Assembly: GCA_001839685.1 (NCBI GenBank)
Contig: MLAK01000786.1
Location: 1-63,021 of the forward strand
DNA length: 63,021 nucleotides
DNA from: Tritrichomonas foetus
Lineage: Eukaryota; Parabasalia; Tritrichomonadida; Tritrichomonadidae
Reading direction: 5' to 3'
This document shows, one piece after another, positions 39,401 to 49,080 of the stretch. The notes under the pieces are model-generated. The model was not told the origin of the DNA. It saw only the letters and a program-made list of their open reading frames with translations, and did not search any database. A program made the position numbers and the translations under genes. Position 1 is the first letter of the stretch, and each line of letters starts with the position of its first letter.

Positions 39401-42013
39401 GGAATTGCCTGCATCTTTTCCAGGATCTTCTCTAGCATCATCTGCTTGTGTTAAGAACAAATCAATGTCTTCTTCTTCACCTGATTCGTCAAGATCAGAT
39501 TCCAATCCAAAGTGTGAAACTAAAAATCCATTATCTAGATATAAATTATTATATCGCCCCGTGATTTCAAGAATAAAGCAATGAAATTTTTGAAACTGAT
39601 GAACCCTTTGAAGTTTTTTGAAATCAAAATCTGAAATATATTTTAATAGAGTTCTCTTGTCTCTGTAGTTAAAATCTGGTGTTTCATAATCAACTAAAGC
39701 AAATTCCAGGATTTTTTCATTTGTAAATTGTTCATGAACATCAATAAGCTCATCAGTGGCAATGTATGAAAAAGATTGAACGTATACACGTGGATCACTC
39801 ACAGCAGCTTGTGCCGATTGTGTCAAATAAACTTTTTGGAGAAGATCACTTGTGACGATTAATTTTTGTGTCTTCCAAGTAATTTCAAGGAACCTAATAT
39901 AGGAAATACAAAATCGCAATCTTTTACTTTCTGGAATTGAATCGATCAAATCCTCAATGTAATTTAAATCATTTATATATGGAGATACAATTAAAGAAAA
40001 AACAGATTCTGAAAGTTCACATGAAAAAGGATAATGCTTATATTCAAATGGAAAGAATCCTTTGGCAGTGAAATTGGTAAGCATTTCTTTCATTTTTTGA
40101 AGTACTGATAAATGCATATAATCAAAAAATTGCATCTCCTTGAAATCAATACCTTGAGCAATATCAAGTGCAACCTCTTCAGCCAGTTTTAAAAACTTGG
40201 ACACTAATGGGAGATTTTGATAAATTTCAAAAGGTGATAATGGAAATGATTCATCAAATGCTCGAAACATTCTATCACAATTAATTTGAGTAGGACGTTC
40301 AAACATTGGAATGGTGTTTGGTAATTGAACAGAAATCTGCCTTTCATGTAAGATATGAACATGATATAATGTTGAAATTATAGATACTCTTTTTTCCATT
40401 ATTTTAATTGCCAATTTGAAAGAAACTTCGAATGAAGAGAATAGTGTAACGCGATATTTTGGTCTTTCTTCAATAATTTCGAAAATCTGATATGATACAT
40501 CATTACTACTTTGATGATTACTAATTTCATATAAGTATTGAGTAAGGCTTCTTTTCGAATTACAGTATCTTAGTTCAAGTTCCAGAAATTGTTCAATCAT
40601 TGCTCCTTTATCTATGATTTTTGTTCCTTCTGTTGGAATATCTGGCTGTAATGATTCGTATTGAAGTGTATAATGTGATATAATTGACATCATTGCTGCT
40701 TGAAGTTTTGAATAAGTTTTTTGTGCAGATTCAAACAAAACAACTTTATCTGTTTCGATTTCAATTATTTCCAAAAGCTGTGGAAAATCTTGAGATGCTC
40801 GCCATTTATACTTCTTTCCATAGAGATTCTGTTTTAAAGCTTCAAAATAATTATAATGTGACATGATTGCGGTTATTAAGTATCTAATATAAAGATATCT
40901 CATTCTAAACCAGCAAAATAGGCGATCATTTGGTAAAACCTTTTTTCTTTTTAAAAGTCCATTTGTTAATGTTCGTTCTATTTTTATTCCAACTAATTGA
41001 TTATATCCGCTTGCTTGGCTTTTAATTATCTGGTTAACAACTCTATCGTTATCTTCATTATATAATTTCATCATTTGAATTATTTGTTCATCTAAAACAG
41101 CATTATGATATTGTTCTTCATCAACCAAAATATTTAATGGCTTATTAATTTTTGGTCCAACAGTAGGAGGGTTGATATTTGTTTGATTTATATTACATAG
41201 TTTTGTTGTGCACATTGTAAACTTTTTATCACAATGATATAAGAAAAATTGGCCATCTTCTACTTCAAAATCTACATTTATACCAAATCTTGATGCCAAT
41301 CTTAATAATTGATTATCAAGATCTTCAATTTCTGTAAGAAGGAATGGAACAGCTGGAACAGATTTTTGACCGTAAGCTAAAAAATCATTTTCTGTTAACA
41401 AAAAACAATTTTCGATAATTTTATACCTGTTTGTTAATGGAAAACGTCTAAATTCAAGATAAAGTGTATTTAATAACATTTTCCTGGAATGTTTCAAAAA
41501 CATTGAGCGAATCATCATCATTAGATCATCAAGTGAATATGACATTGTGGTTTGTGAAGAAATTCGTGAAATAGCAAGTCTGTATTGTTTTAATGCATTT
41601 GAAATTTCTGTTATATAATCTTCAAAAGTTTTTTCATTATTCGCCAAAAGTTCCAAATCGCTGAAATTCAATAAAACTTTTTCTCTAATCGTTTTAACTC
41701 GTTCAACCTCTTTTTGAAAAAAATTAATCAAAGATTGTCCAATTTCCATTGAAATGTTGGATAATTTATTGCAATTTTCGATCAACTCGTCTGTGAAAAA
41801 TCGTGGCTTTAATTTATGTTTCATTTTTTCCAAATTGTTTAAAAAATCTTCGCGTTGGTTTCGATATTCGAGCATTGTTTTCATATAAGGAATCGTACCA
41901 GAGAAAATTGATATCTCTTTTGCAGTGAATGTGTTAGTCATTCGTTCGACATTATCAGAAAGTGAATGAATTAATTTTTCGAGAGTCGCTTCGCTCTGTT
42001 CCTCAAGATCCAT
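36479..42013 (-). CDS. Very large helical/coiled-coil protein of unknown function
   Basis: 1844 residues, the longest protein here, with no membrane segment or signal peptide. The first 1450 residues look like a mostly helical globular region with conserved-looking stretches (for example LPRQAAIFRIVLEQVASLFQ near 1000 and RFIPDWMNQFMGEYIELNRN near 1150). Residues about 1480-1660 form a charged coiled coil. The last 150 residues are basic and Pro/Arg-rich (PRAKRSAITRPRTAMTPRK), suggesting binding to tubulin or nucleic acid. Size and layout would fit a flagellar or cytoskeletal scaffold, but I recognise no family. ATG at 42013 is supported by TTTCACC 53 bases upstream. Confidence 0.92.
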   Translation of the reverse strand: MDLEEQSEATLEKLIHSLSDNVERMTNTFTAKEISIFSGTIPYMKTMLEYRNQREDFLNNLEKMKHKLKPRFFTDELIENCNKLSNISMEIGQSLINFFQKEVERVKTIREKVLLNFSDLELLANNEKTFEDYITEISNALKQYRLAISRISSQTTMSYSLDDLMMMIRSMFLKHSRKMLLNTLYLEFRRFPLTNRYKIIENCFLLTENDFLAYGQKSVPAVPFLLTEIEDLDNQLLRLASRFGINVDFEVEDGQFFLYHCDKKFTMCTTKLCNINQTNINPPTVGPKINKPLNILVDEEQYHNAVLDEQIIQMMKLYNEDNDRVVNQIIKSQASGYNQLVGIKIERTLTNGLLKRKKVLPNDRLFCWFRMRYLYIRYLITAIMSHYNYFEALKQNLYGKKYKWRASQDFPQLLEIIEIETDKVVLFESAQKTYSKLQAAMMSIISHYTLQYESLQPDIPTEGTKIIDKGAMIEQFLELELRYCNSKRSLTQYLYEISNHQSSNDVSYQIFEIIEERPKYRVTLFSSFEVSFKLAIKIMEKRVSIISTLYHVHILHERQISVQLPNTIPMFERPTQINCDRMFRAFDESFPLSPFEIYQNLPLVSKFLKLAEEVALDIAQGIDFKEMQFFDYMHLSVLQKMKEMLTNFTAKGFFPFEYKHYPFSCELSESVFSLIVSPYINDLNYIEDLIDSIPESKRLRFCISYIRFLEITWKTQKLIVTSDLLQKVYLTQSAQAAVSDPRVYVQSFSYIATDELIDVHEQFTNEKILEFALVDYETPDFNYRDKRTLLKYISDFDFKKLQRVHQFQKFHCFILEITGRYNNLYLDNGFLVSHFGLESDLDESGEEEDIDLFLTQADDAREDPGKDAGNSNSNNNAFIRSFLTGTMLYDSQYIVENQKKANSKREYVFLNIKTQKAATRALISAQAKSRKLSDDELYQIYYTEMIDAFSAYAYRLEIASVCRLERQTLLMNAFADAFIIEPTNVVLVNEAGRAQNHFVVPSWIDTLFLVRTAPLPRQAAIFRIVLEQVASLFQILHLVRFEVGLSQKAGKVFETLWENDFHLETATLQRLLNELNRLPGGNEFDVSSKYLESKLYYLIQRMELALYQAYEASFVSVSGNDAQLGPACLNLYSQLTDSPKFVKGLFTSHRFIPDWMNQFMGEYIELNRNEILRQLSIVDHRVDEVLSGHQLHSVLESSQAMVVSLDFIAIALLHMRLKFTLFQLRSGCPYNTIKDPFVFMVKKDYMNGIVEWNEKIVSDALRSIVPKDETSVVVSEKVVPEDIFLQAEIEVCRNICDDFLLHLQIDEMDHLHDLVNTQFSKRVTNLKDDTPDFENRPQLEAPDDINLVFKDHLNTCRFLIVQRLMDGIKKITAGTVIQMDHLENLLQTLSILLSTFTDNSIIQLPQAWHFILKPYLDMAKTGFEEDILLNIFSQSMKERFNYHLKSDTALKLYESLFEINHLDDLVTQRRHQIGAEALEDEELIRNEFDRLLLDLESQKMYLKAQFKKQKDAIYKLVLKRIENAKNVKFEMNKMGYVVDDSFGQIEQEDSVIREEIEKLKIESRKMRIVRCIAGIATKRYYTKRMQSYESDRIGERAKLWETKRDFEAHQSQMLEDLKRAYRKLANDEVEIEILKQQLENEKQSTIQLVHWKALNTKKEEQLKKELQKFDKMDKVNVGRLLTKLSNARDTLDRLIQETEYIDIETERDIKTPMRQSERLRKRILTAKITRSEALKTRTMGRPQTAVAVNSDSLIAQYRDENIQLMSRNDHLQLQIDHLLQTRDQMPKQTISYMSEVVPSSRLKRSKDKGHPPPRAKRSAITRPRTAMTPRKTGALDQLLKSTLH

Positions 42014-42065
42014 TTTTTTTAGTAAACGTATTCAAATTCTAACGAGGAAGAATGTCAAATATCAA

Positions 42066-42072
42066 GGTGAAA
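42066..42072 (-). promoter_or_regulatory. TTTCACC promoter element
   Basis: Minus-strand TTTCACC followed by TTGA, 53 bases upstream of the ATG at 42013. Confidence 0.45.
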
Positions 42073-42315
42073 TATTTACCGTGAATTTAGCCATATGACG
42101 ATCATCTTCAAATGATTTGAGGTTAGTTTGAGAATTTTGGCATTATCTAGATATCACCAATCTAAGTGAATGACAATATTGAATAGATTAAGATGAATAT
42201 ATATATTTACATATAATAAAAAGAGTTAAATAAGATTTGTTTTTTCATGTTGAATTTACTATGACCTTATGGAAATGCTTTGAAAATAGTATTATTTTAA
42301 GGTTTGTTAAAAATT

Positions 42316-43506
42316 TTAAGCATTTTTAAGAGCTTCTGCAACTGCGTTTGCAACAATATCAACATTTGAATGATTTAATGATGTTATTGCAATTCTTCCA
42401 GACATTGGCAAAAAGACACCTTTCTTGTCCATCAAATATTTTACCTGATTTTGTGTGAATCCTGGCATAGTAAACATTCCTTTTTGCTTTCTGATGATTG
42501 TCCAATCAATGCCTGCTAATTTTTCAACTTTATCACAGAACTCTTTCCTGATATCGATTAATCGATTAGTGCATTGTCGTAGTTCACCAATCCACTGTTT
42601 CTTCAATTCGGGATCATTCAAAATTTCTGATGCAATTAAGGCGCCATTCTGTGGACAGACAGAATAAGTTTGTCTTCCAACAGAAACCATTTGTGATCCT
42701 ACAGATTCAGCATCCTTTAGATTTTCACAAAAAGTATGAAGTACTCCAATTCGTTCTCCATAGAGTCCCATGCATTTTGAAAATGAAAATGCAACAAAGA
42801 AAGGTCGTCCTCGAAGTGAGTATTGACGGATAACTTCTGCATCTTTATCCATGTCTCCACTTGCATAGCCCATATAGGCGAAGTCAAATAACATTAAATC
42901 ATTCTTTTTGTCGACAGCATCTAAAAATTCTTTCCATTCTTCTCCTGAAGGATCAACACCTGTTGGATTGTGGCCGCATCCTTGCATAATGACGAGGGAT
43001 TTTTCGGGGGCGGAACGGATTGATTCTATCGCGCCATTAAGATTGAATTGATTGTTCTTTGTCCAATCATATGTAATGAATTGGTGACGTTGTCCTTCAA
43101 ATATTGGGATATAATTTGGCCATGATGGGGTTCCAAGAATAATTTTCTTTGTGTCTGGATAGAAATCTTTTAAGAATTTGGCAACCATGTAAACACCACC
43201 TGTTCCAGCAACTGACTGGCATGATGAAAGTCGATCTTTAACTTGGTTATAAACGTTTCCTAATAATAATTCTTGTGATGGTTTTAATAATGGTGGATGT
43301 CCTACCATTGGAAGATAGTTTTTGTCGTGCTTATGTATAATTCTATCTTCAGCTTTTGAGACAGCAGGGAAGACAAATTGCTCACCTTGTTCAGATAAAT
43401 AAACACCTAAAGATAGGATTTGCTTGTTGGCAATGGTGCTTGCATCGAAGAGCTTCTTGACACCAAATATTGCATCTTCTGGAGCATGTGAAATATTTTT
43501 GAACAT
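42316..43506 (-). CDS. Aspartate aminotransferase
   Basis: A 396-residue PLP-dependent aminotransferase of class I. It interconverts aspartate + 2-oxoglutarate and oxaloacetate + glutamate. Active-site features: HNPTGVDP (Asn180), DFAYMGY (Asp208, Tyr211), the PLP Lys in SFSKCMGLYGER (Lys244) and a C-terminal SGRIAITSLN with the substrate-binding Arg. Length is normal for the family. No organelle presequence is seen, so it is probably cytosolic. An initiator-like sequence, TCACTTAATCA on the minus strand (43531-43541), lies 25 bases upstream of the ATG. It is next to malic enzyme, which uses the linked C4 pool. Confidence 0.97.
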   Translation of the reverse strand: MFKNISHAPEDAIFGVKKLFDASTIANKQILSLGVYLSEQGEQFVFPAVSKAEDRIIHKHDKNYLPMVGHPPLLKPSQELLLGNVYNQVKDRLSSCQSVAGTGGVYMVAKFLKDFYPDTKKIILGTPSWPNYIPIFEGQRHQFITYDWTKNNQFNLNGAIESIRSAPEKSLVIMQGCGHNPTGVDPSGEEWKEFLDAVDKKNDLMLFDFAYMGYASGDMDKDAEVIRQYSLRGRPFFVAFSFSKCMGLYGERIGVLHTFCENLKDAESVGSQMVSVGRQTYSVCPQNGALIASEILNDPELKKQWIGELRQCTNRLIDIRKEFCDKVEKLAGIDWTIIRKQKGMFTMPGFTQNQVKYLMDKKGVFLPMSGRIAITSLNHSNVDIVANAVAEALKNA

Positions 43507-43530
43507 CTTTTATGGACGAATTTTGAAAAA

Positions 43531-43541
43531 TGATTAAGTGA
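43531..43541 (-). promoter_or_regulatory. Initiator-like element of aspartate aminotransferase
   Basis: On the minus strand TCACTTAATCA, matching the trichomonad Inr consensus TCA(+1)YT(T/A). It lies 25 bases upstream of the ATG, in the usual short 5' leader range. Confidence 0.5.
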
Positions 43542-43873
43542 TATGATTTGATGCAAATTTCATCGTTTTGGTTCGAAGCGCATCACTTTTATATAAATCA
43601 AAATCATATTTATTTTCGTATTTTTTGGTCAGTAAGTGGTTTTTTATTGTGAAATCGGTAATGTATTAATTTGAATATTCAGAAATTTTCTGAATTTTTA
43701 TTCTCGAAAAATCTAATATCACTTTTTTTCGTTAGGAGTGAATTGAATTTTCATCGTTTATCATATCACTTTGTACTATCAGTGTAAAAACATTTATTCG
43801 CAAAAAAATTGGGGAGCCTTCAAACTTAATGTATTTGTATCTAGTATATTCTTGATTTATCTCCTTATTATGA

Positions 43874-44567
43874 GAAAATACCTATAACTTCAACACTAAG
43901 CCAGATCTAGAATTTATTCAAGAAATTTCAAAAGAGAATCCCAATAAATTTATTTTAATCAAAAGTCTTGTAGTACAATATGATCATAATAAATTGGTAA
44001 AACTTGAAAAATGGTTTGATATGATATTTTTGCCACTTCATTCACAAAAGCTATTTTCTTGAACTAGAATTGATGAAAGTTATAGTAATCATATATGAGT
44101 GTATAAAAAGCAAATTGATGATCTATTATAAACTTTATTTACTGAATTACTTGCAAAAGGTTATTTATATTTGGGAAGCATTTGTTTTCATTGATTTAAT
44201 GTGACTTGTTCTTTAATTAAGAAAAAATAGTCTGTTTTTGAACCTTTTTATTTCAATGGTCTTTGGAAAACGGAATAAAAATTAAAGAAGAGCTAAAACT
44301 AGCAGTTTTCTAGAGCCAAAACTGCTTCGCTTGTTTCTACTGTAGATCCCAATAAAAAAGATTATTATTCCATTGTTTATATTTTTTTTCGAAAATCCGA
44401 AAAAATACCAATTTTCTAGTCTTTTAATTAACATTATTGTTACCTACATAATAATAAAAGAAAAACCACTATTTGACTATTTATTGCAGATAAGTACAAC
44501 AATTATTTATTTAGTTTCTGATGCAGCTAATCGGCGAACATTTCTCATATGGGTTTTTTACATCTAG
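43874..44567 (+). pseudogene. Possible decayed coding sequence, product not recognised
   Basis: From 43874 one + frame reads like protein for 62 codons (Lys/Glu/Asn/Leu-rich), then continues in the same frame past stops at 44060 (TGA), 44096 (TGA) and 44129 (TAA) with protein-like stretches between, to about 44420. After a shift of frame, 44373-44567 is open for 64 codons. I recognise no family. Chance in A+T-rich DNA cannot be excluded. Confidence 0.25.
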
Positions 44568-45120
44568 TGTATTGTTTACTTTAAACTTTTCTCCTTTTAA
44601 AATATCTATTTTTGGTTCGGAATGATTTTTACTCCTCAGAAAAACGTATTAACCTATATATTTTCATCATATTCTCAAATTTAATATAGTACCTACTTCT
44701 CACAAAAAATGAATGGTCAGTGATTGAGACCCATAGATGTATAAATCCTATCCAAATAAGATTTTCATAAATTTCCCATTATTATATCACCTTTGGAAAC
44801 CATGTTATAACTTTGAATAACAATAGAAATGAGAAGATTTGGAGAAATTTTTCCTGCAGATAATTGTACCCACTCAAAAGCACACAGGAACAAATATTTT
44901 CAATGATCGCTTTATATTTTCAATTTAACATCTGATAGGTACCTATCGAAATATATTTAGAAATCAATAGTTTATTTCATATGATACAAAAAATATGATG
45001 TGATCACTAAAAATGATGTGATGTAAATGTGAATATGAATTCAATGAAAGCTTTCAAAATTCTTTGATAATGTATCAATTATTCAAAACTACAAACTTGT
45101 GAAATGGATTCAATCTGAAT

Positions 45121-45128
45121 TCACTTTT
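45121..45128 (+). promoter_or_regulatory. Initiator-like element of malic enzyme
   Basis: TCACTTTT, with the presumed transcription start A at 45123, 11 bases before the ATG at 45134. It matches the trichomonad Inr TCAYTT and gives a very short 5' leader. Confidence 0.5.
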
Positions 45129-45133
45129 AATTG

Positions 45134-46858
45134 ATGTCTCTTGTGTCATCAGTTGCTAGAGGAAATGGCTCATTTTCTCGTAATTTCGCACAACTCCAAA
45201 GCGTTCTTCCATTCCGTAAGGTTGGTTTAGATCTTCTTCAAGATGGTCAACTTAATCACGGAACAGCATTCACACGTGAAGAGCGTGATAGATTACACCT
45301 TCGTGGTCTTTTACCATACAAAGTATTTACACTTGATGAACAAGCAGAACGTATCAAACGCCAGTTTGAATTAATGCCAACACCACTCCTCAAGTATATC
45401 TATTTGTCAGGAGAGCGCGAAAAGAATGAGACTGCATTCTGGAGATTCCTTTTCTCACATCCACCTGAAATAACAATGCCAGTTCTTTACACACCAACTG
45501 TTGGCGAAGTGTGTCAAAAGTGGGCAACTCACCGTCCAAGCTATCGTGGCATTTACATCACTCCAAATGACTCAGGACACATCAAAGATATCCTCCATAA
45601 CTACCCACGCCAAGACATCCGTTGCATTGTTGTAACAGATGGTGGTCGTATCCTTGGTCTTGGTGATCTTGGATCATCAGGTCTTGGTATCCCAGTTGGT
45701 AAGCTCATGCTTTACACTTTAATTGGTCAAGTTCCACCACAATATACTTTACCAATTCAACTTGATGTTGGTTCAGACCGTAAAGAAATCATCGATGACC
45801 CACTCTACCACGGATGGAGACATGGACGCCTAAGGGGAGATGAACACCTCAAATTTGTAGAAGAGTTTGTTGAAGCCGTTAAAGAAGTCTATGGAAACAC
45901 TTGCTTAATCCAATGGGAAGACTTTGAAATGGAAACAGCTTTCCGTCTTCTTGATCACTTCCGCTGGAGGTGTTGCTCATTCAATGATGACATTGAAGGT
46001 ACAGCAGCTGTTGCAGCTGCTTCTGTTGCTACAGCACCAAGAATCAAAGGTGTTCTTCCACTTGATCAACAAAAAATCCTCTTTATTGGAGCAGGATCAG
46101 CTGCCACAGGTATTGCCAACCTTATTGCTGATATTGCTGCAACAGAATCTAAGCGCCCACGTGATGATATCCTTAAGAACATCGTAATGTTCGACGCTAA
46201 TGGAATGGTCACAGCAGATCGTAAAGATCTTTTCGAATTCAACAAACCATTCATGCATAAGACCGCATCAATTAAGACAGTTCCAGAAGCTGTTCGTAAA
46301 CTTGGTATCACATGCATTGTTGGCGTTTCAGGATGCCCAGGTCTCATCACAGAAGAAATCGTTAAGGATATGTGCAAGAACACACAACGCCCACTCGTTC
46401 TTGCTCTTTCCAACCCAACATCAAAGGCAGAATGCTCAGCTGAACAGGCATACAAATGGTCAAATAATCAAGCTCTCTATGCATCAGGATCCCCATTCCC
46501 AGATTTCACAACACCAGAAGGCAAGACTCTTGTTCCATCTCAAGCTAACAATTCATGGATCTTCCCAGCTGTTGGTTTTGCTTTAGTCGCCACACGTGCT
46601 CGTCATTGCCCAGCTCAAGTTTTCGAAGTGTCTGCTCTTGCTTTATCCAAGCTCATTAAAGTTGAAGACCTTGAACAATCATCACTTCTTCCACCACTTG
46701 CTAAAATCCGTGAATATGCTCTTCCAATTTCAGTTGCAGTTGCTCAATATCTTTATGATAACGATCTTGCCACTGTACCAATTCCACAAGGAAAGACTCT
46801 CCAAGAATTCATCCAGAGTGAACAATTCTACCCAGGATCATATCCAGCAGCTTACTAA
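45134..46858 (+). CDS. Hydrogenosomal malic enzyme
   Basis: A 574-residue malic enzyme that oxidatively decarboxylates malate to pyruvate with reduction of NAD(P). The N-terminus MSLVSSVARGNGSFSRNFAQ is Ser/Arg-rich with Arg two residues before a likely cleavage, as in hydrogenosomal presequences. Family motifs include YTPTVGEVCQKW, DGGRILGLGDLG, the metal-site SFNDDIEGTA, the dinucleotide fold FIGAGSAATGIANL, and ALSNPTSKAECSAE. Length is typical. It has TTG at 45131 and ATG at 45134; the ATG is the start. Codons here favour C-ending forms (CTC, TTC, ATC, CGC) more than in the neighbours, as expected for a highly expressed enzyme. The stop runs into TAATAAA. Confidence 0.97.
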   Translation: MSLVSSVARGNGSFSRNFAQLQSVLPFRKVGLDLLQDGQLNHGTAFTREERDRLHLRGLLPYKVFTLDEQAERIKRQFELMPTPLLKYIYLSGEREKNETAFWRFLFSHPPEITMPVLYTPTVGEVCQKWATHRPSYRGIYITPNDSGHIKDILHNYPRQDIRCIVVTDGGRILGLGDLGSSGLGIPVGKLMLYTLIGQVPPQYTLPIQLDVGSDRKEIIDDPLYHGWRHGRLRGDEHLKFVEEFVEAVKEVYGNTCLIQWEDFEMETAFRLLDHFRWRCCSFNDDIEGTAAVAAASVATAPRIKGVLPLDQQKILFIGAGSAATGIANLIADIAATESKRPRDDILKNIVMFDANGMVTADRKDLFEFNKPFMHKTASIKTVPEAVRKLGITCIVGVSGCPGLITEEIVKDMCKNTQRPLVLALSNPTSKAECSAEQAYKWSNNQALYASGSPFPDFTTPEGKTLVPSQANNSWIFPAVGFALVATRARHCPAQVFEVSALALSKLIKVEDLEQSSLLPPLAKIREYALPISVAVAQYLYDNDLATVPIPQGKTLQEFIQSEQFYPGSYPAAY

Positions 46859-47100
46859 TAAAACAGACTACAGTTATATTTTAATTTTCTTCTTTTAACT
46901 TTCTTAAAGTCATGATGATTGAATTTATATCTGGCTATTAATTTACCAGAGATGGAATACATAAAGATTGACATAATTGTCTCAATTTTTTAGATTAGAA
47001 AAAGAGAATTAGAATCCATAATTATAGAAAATATATATCCAAAGAAAAAACAATCAATCAATACTATTTTATTACAAAACCAAATGAGTTTCATTAAATA

Positions 47101-48435
47101 TTAATCTTTTTCATTATTTGTTAAAAATTCAACAAACTCTTCAACTATTTGTTGATGTTCTTCATCAAACTGAAGATATAAAACCAAATCATGTGCCAGT
47201 TCTTCGATTTTTGGATCTTCTGATTCCACAAGTTCTTCTACACAATGTATTAATTGATCACATACAAACATCTGTACACAAGATGTTGGTATGCTTCTTA
47301 TAGCAATACAAATTGCTTCTAATATGAATTTTCTTATACTAAAATTATCAGAAATAAAATGAGTAATCATTGATTGGTAAAGTCCATTGGAAAATATTTG
47401 CTCTATCATTAATCCAGCTTTAGACATTACATTACAAATAGCAACAGAAACATCGATTCTAGCTGTTGTATCTTGAAGCTCAAGACCGTCTTTAAATATT
47501 TCTAAAGGAATTTCTTTAGAAACTTTTTCATCAATTCCTTCACTCGTAAAACATAGTCCAAGAGCAGAAATTAAATAAAGTTTACCAAAATCAGTCGTAC
47601 TGTTCATAGAATTTATTAAAAGTTGATGATAATTATTATTGACAAAATAATTTTTCGATTCATTATTGATACAAGTATAATAATAACAGCCTCTTGCACA
47701 TTGATCAATAATAGAAGCGGGATATAAATTCGGATTGCTTGAATTTCGTAAATTTGACAAAATTCGAACAATTTGACTAAGAAGTTGTGTTGGAATTTCA
47801 ATTGGAAGTAAAATGCACATATCTTGGTTTATGCAGCTGGCAACTATTGAAATAAATGATTCAAGGAAATTATGAGGAATTTGTAAAATTGGAGTTGACA
47901 TAAAAAAATCAAATTGACCAGATTGATAAAACAAATGTTTCAAACTAATACTTTCATTTATAACTTTTTTAATGACGGATAAACAAACTCCCAATTGATT
48001 TGGATTTTTTATTAATTCAAAATAATAAGAAAAAAGTGAATTAAAATGTTTCGTATGGGTATTTTCACCATTTTGATTTTCTCCATGAGTAACATTTTCA
48101 TCAGGTATTGTTATTTTCATTTGAAACATTTTGGTTAATACTTTCATTGATTTTGAGGCGATTTTAGGATTATCCAATTCAGCAAGTTTATTAAGTGTTT
48201 GAATAATAATTTGAATATGAGATATCATGAAAAATAAGTCTTCTTTCCCTTTGATATGCAAATTAAGCGCTTTCAAAGCAGACAGAATTATATCAGAATT
48301 ATCAAATGAATTTAATTGAGCGAGCAATTCATTAAAGTTGGTAGCATTACATACAGGAACATTAGAATTTTGATGATCATCAATTCTTACTTCTCGCCTT
48401 TCGTCTTCGAATATATTGGAAGCAACATTAATCAT
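47101..48435 (-). CDS. Armadillo-like helical-repeat protein
   Basis: A 444-residue, mostly alpha-helical protein. The spacing of hydrophobic helices (for example ILSALKALNLHI, IASKSMKVLTKMF, IRKFILEAICIAIRSI) suggests armadillo/HEAT repeats, i.e. a protein-interaction scaffold. No catalytic motif, membrane segment or signal peptide. The C-terminus is acidic. ATG at 48435 starts the frame. It is divergent from the TKL kinase with an armadillo-like tail; whether the two are functionally linked is unknown. Confidence 0.85.
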   Translation of the reverse strand: MINVASNIFEDERREVRIDDHQNSNVPVCNATNFNELLAQLNSFDNSDIILSALKALNLHIKGKEDLFFMISHIQIIIQTLNKLAELDNPKIASKSMKVLTKMFQMKITIPDENVTHGENQNGENTHTKHFNSLFSYYFELIKNPNQLGVCLSVIKKVINESISLKHLFYQSGQFDFFMSTPILQIPHNFLESFISIVASCINQDMCILLPIEIPTQLLSQIVRILSNLRNSSNPNLYPASIIDQCARGCYYYTCINNESKNYFVNNNYHQLLINSMNSTTDFGKLYLISALGLCFTSEGIDEKVSKEIPLEIFKDGLELQDTTARIDVSVAICNVMSKAGLMIEQIFSNGLYQSMITHFISDNFSIRKFILEAICIAIRSIPTSCVQMFVCDQLIHCVEELVESEDPKIEELAHDLVLYLQFDEEHQQIVEEFVEFLTNNEKD

Positions 48436-49080
48436 GCAAAATTTTACCTATCAGAACTTTTTATATTACTATTTGGTCTAATGCAAAGAATCGGCCTAAT
48501 AAAAATTGAAAAAGTTACCGCGATTTGGCTCCTAAGTCGGATTGAGAAAACACTCTTTATTATCATTTACACATTACTTTACTTCATAATGATTATTTAA
48601 AAGAATAAAAGCTAATTTATTTCCTCAATAATTATTATTTTTTGGTGGTATTTATCATCAGACAAATCCAAATGAATGGATAATAAAAAAAGATGTAATG
48701 TATTTCATGCGATTATTATGATGCTTAAATTACATTAGTTATTTAGAAAAAGCAAAAGTGAAAGTATCTCAAATGTGATCATAGGATTCTGCTCCTCAGA
48801 ACTTTTTTAGTAAATCAATGTTGAAGAAGTTTCAACCATTTTTTTATCTCAAAAACGATTTCAATTCGAATTTATTGCAACTTTTTTTTGGAATTTTTTG
48901 AAAATAATTTCTCTAATAATCTCTATCATTACCAATTATCATATATTTCATTAGAACAAAGAACATGATTTCACCGGTGAGATATGAAAATGAAAAATTT
49001 CCTATCACTTTCACAATCGCTTTACTTCCAATACTGTGATGTTTTTTATATCACATATCTGATGGAAATTTTCATATCAC
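48436..49080. other. Intergenic region between divergent genes
   Basis: 645 bases separating the armadillo-like gene and the TKL kinase. TTTCACC at 48969-48975 and several TATCAC sequences (near 49003, 49051, 49075) precede the kinase start. No gene or RNA seen. Confidence 0.5.
48969..48975 (+). promoter_or_regulatory. TTTCACC promoter element
   Basis: TTTCACC followed by GGTGA, 106 bases upstream of the TKL kinase ATG, on its sense strand. It sits in a small palindrome, TCACCGGTGA (48971-48980). Confidence 0.35.

Larger units (their letters stand above)
43507..45133. other. Intergenic region with possible gene relic
   Basis: About 1.6 kb between divergent metabolic genes. The first bases hold the aminotransferase promoter and the last bases that of malic enzyme. 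The middle contains a + strand frame that reads like protein but is broken by stops (annotated separately). No intact gene. Confidence 0.5.

Noticed and set aside
45924..46898. Several long frames overlapping malic enzyme
   Set aside because: Shadow frames caused by biased codon use; malic enzyme has all family motifs.
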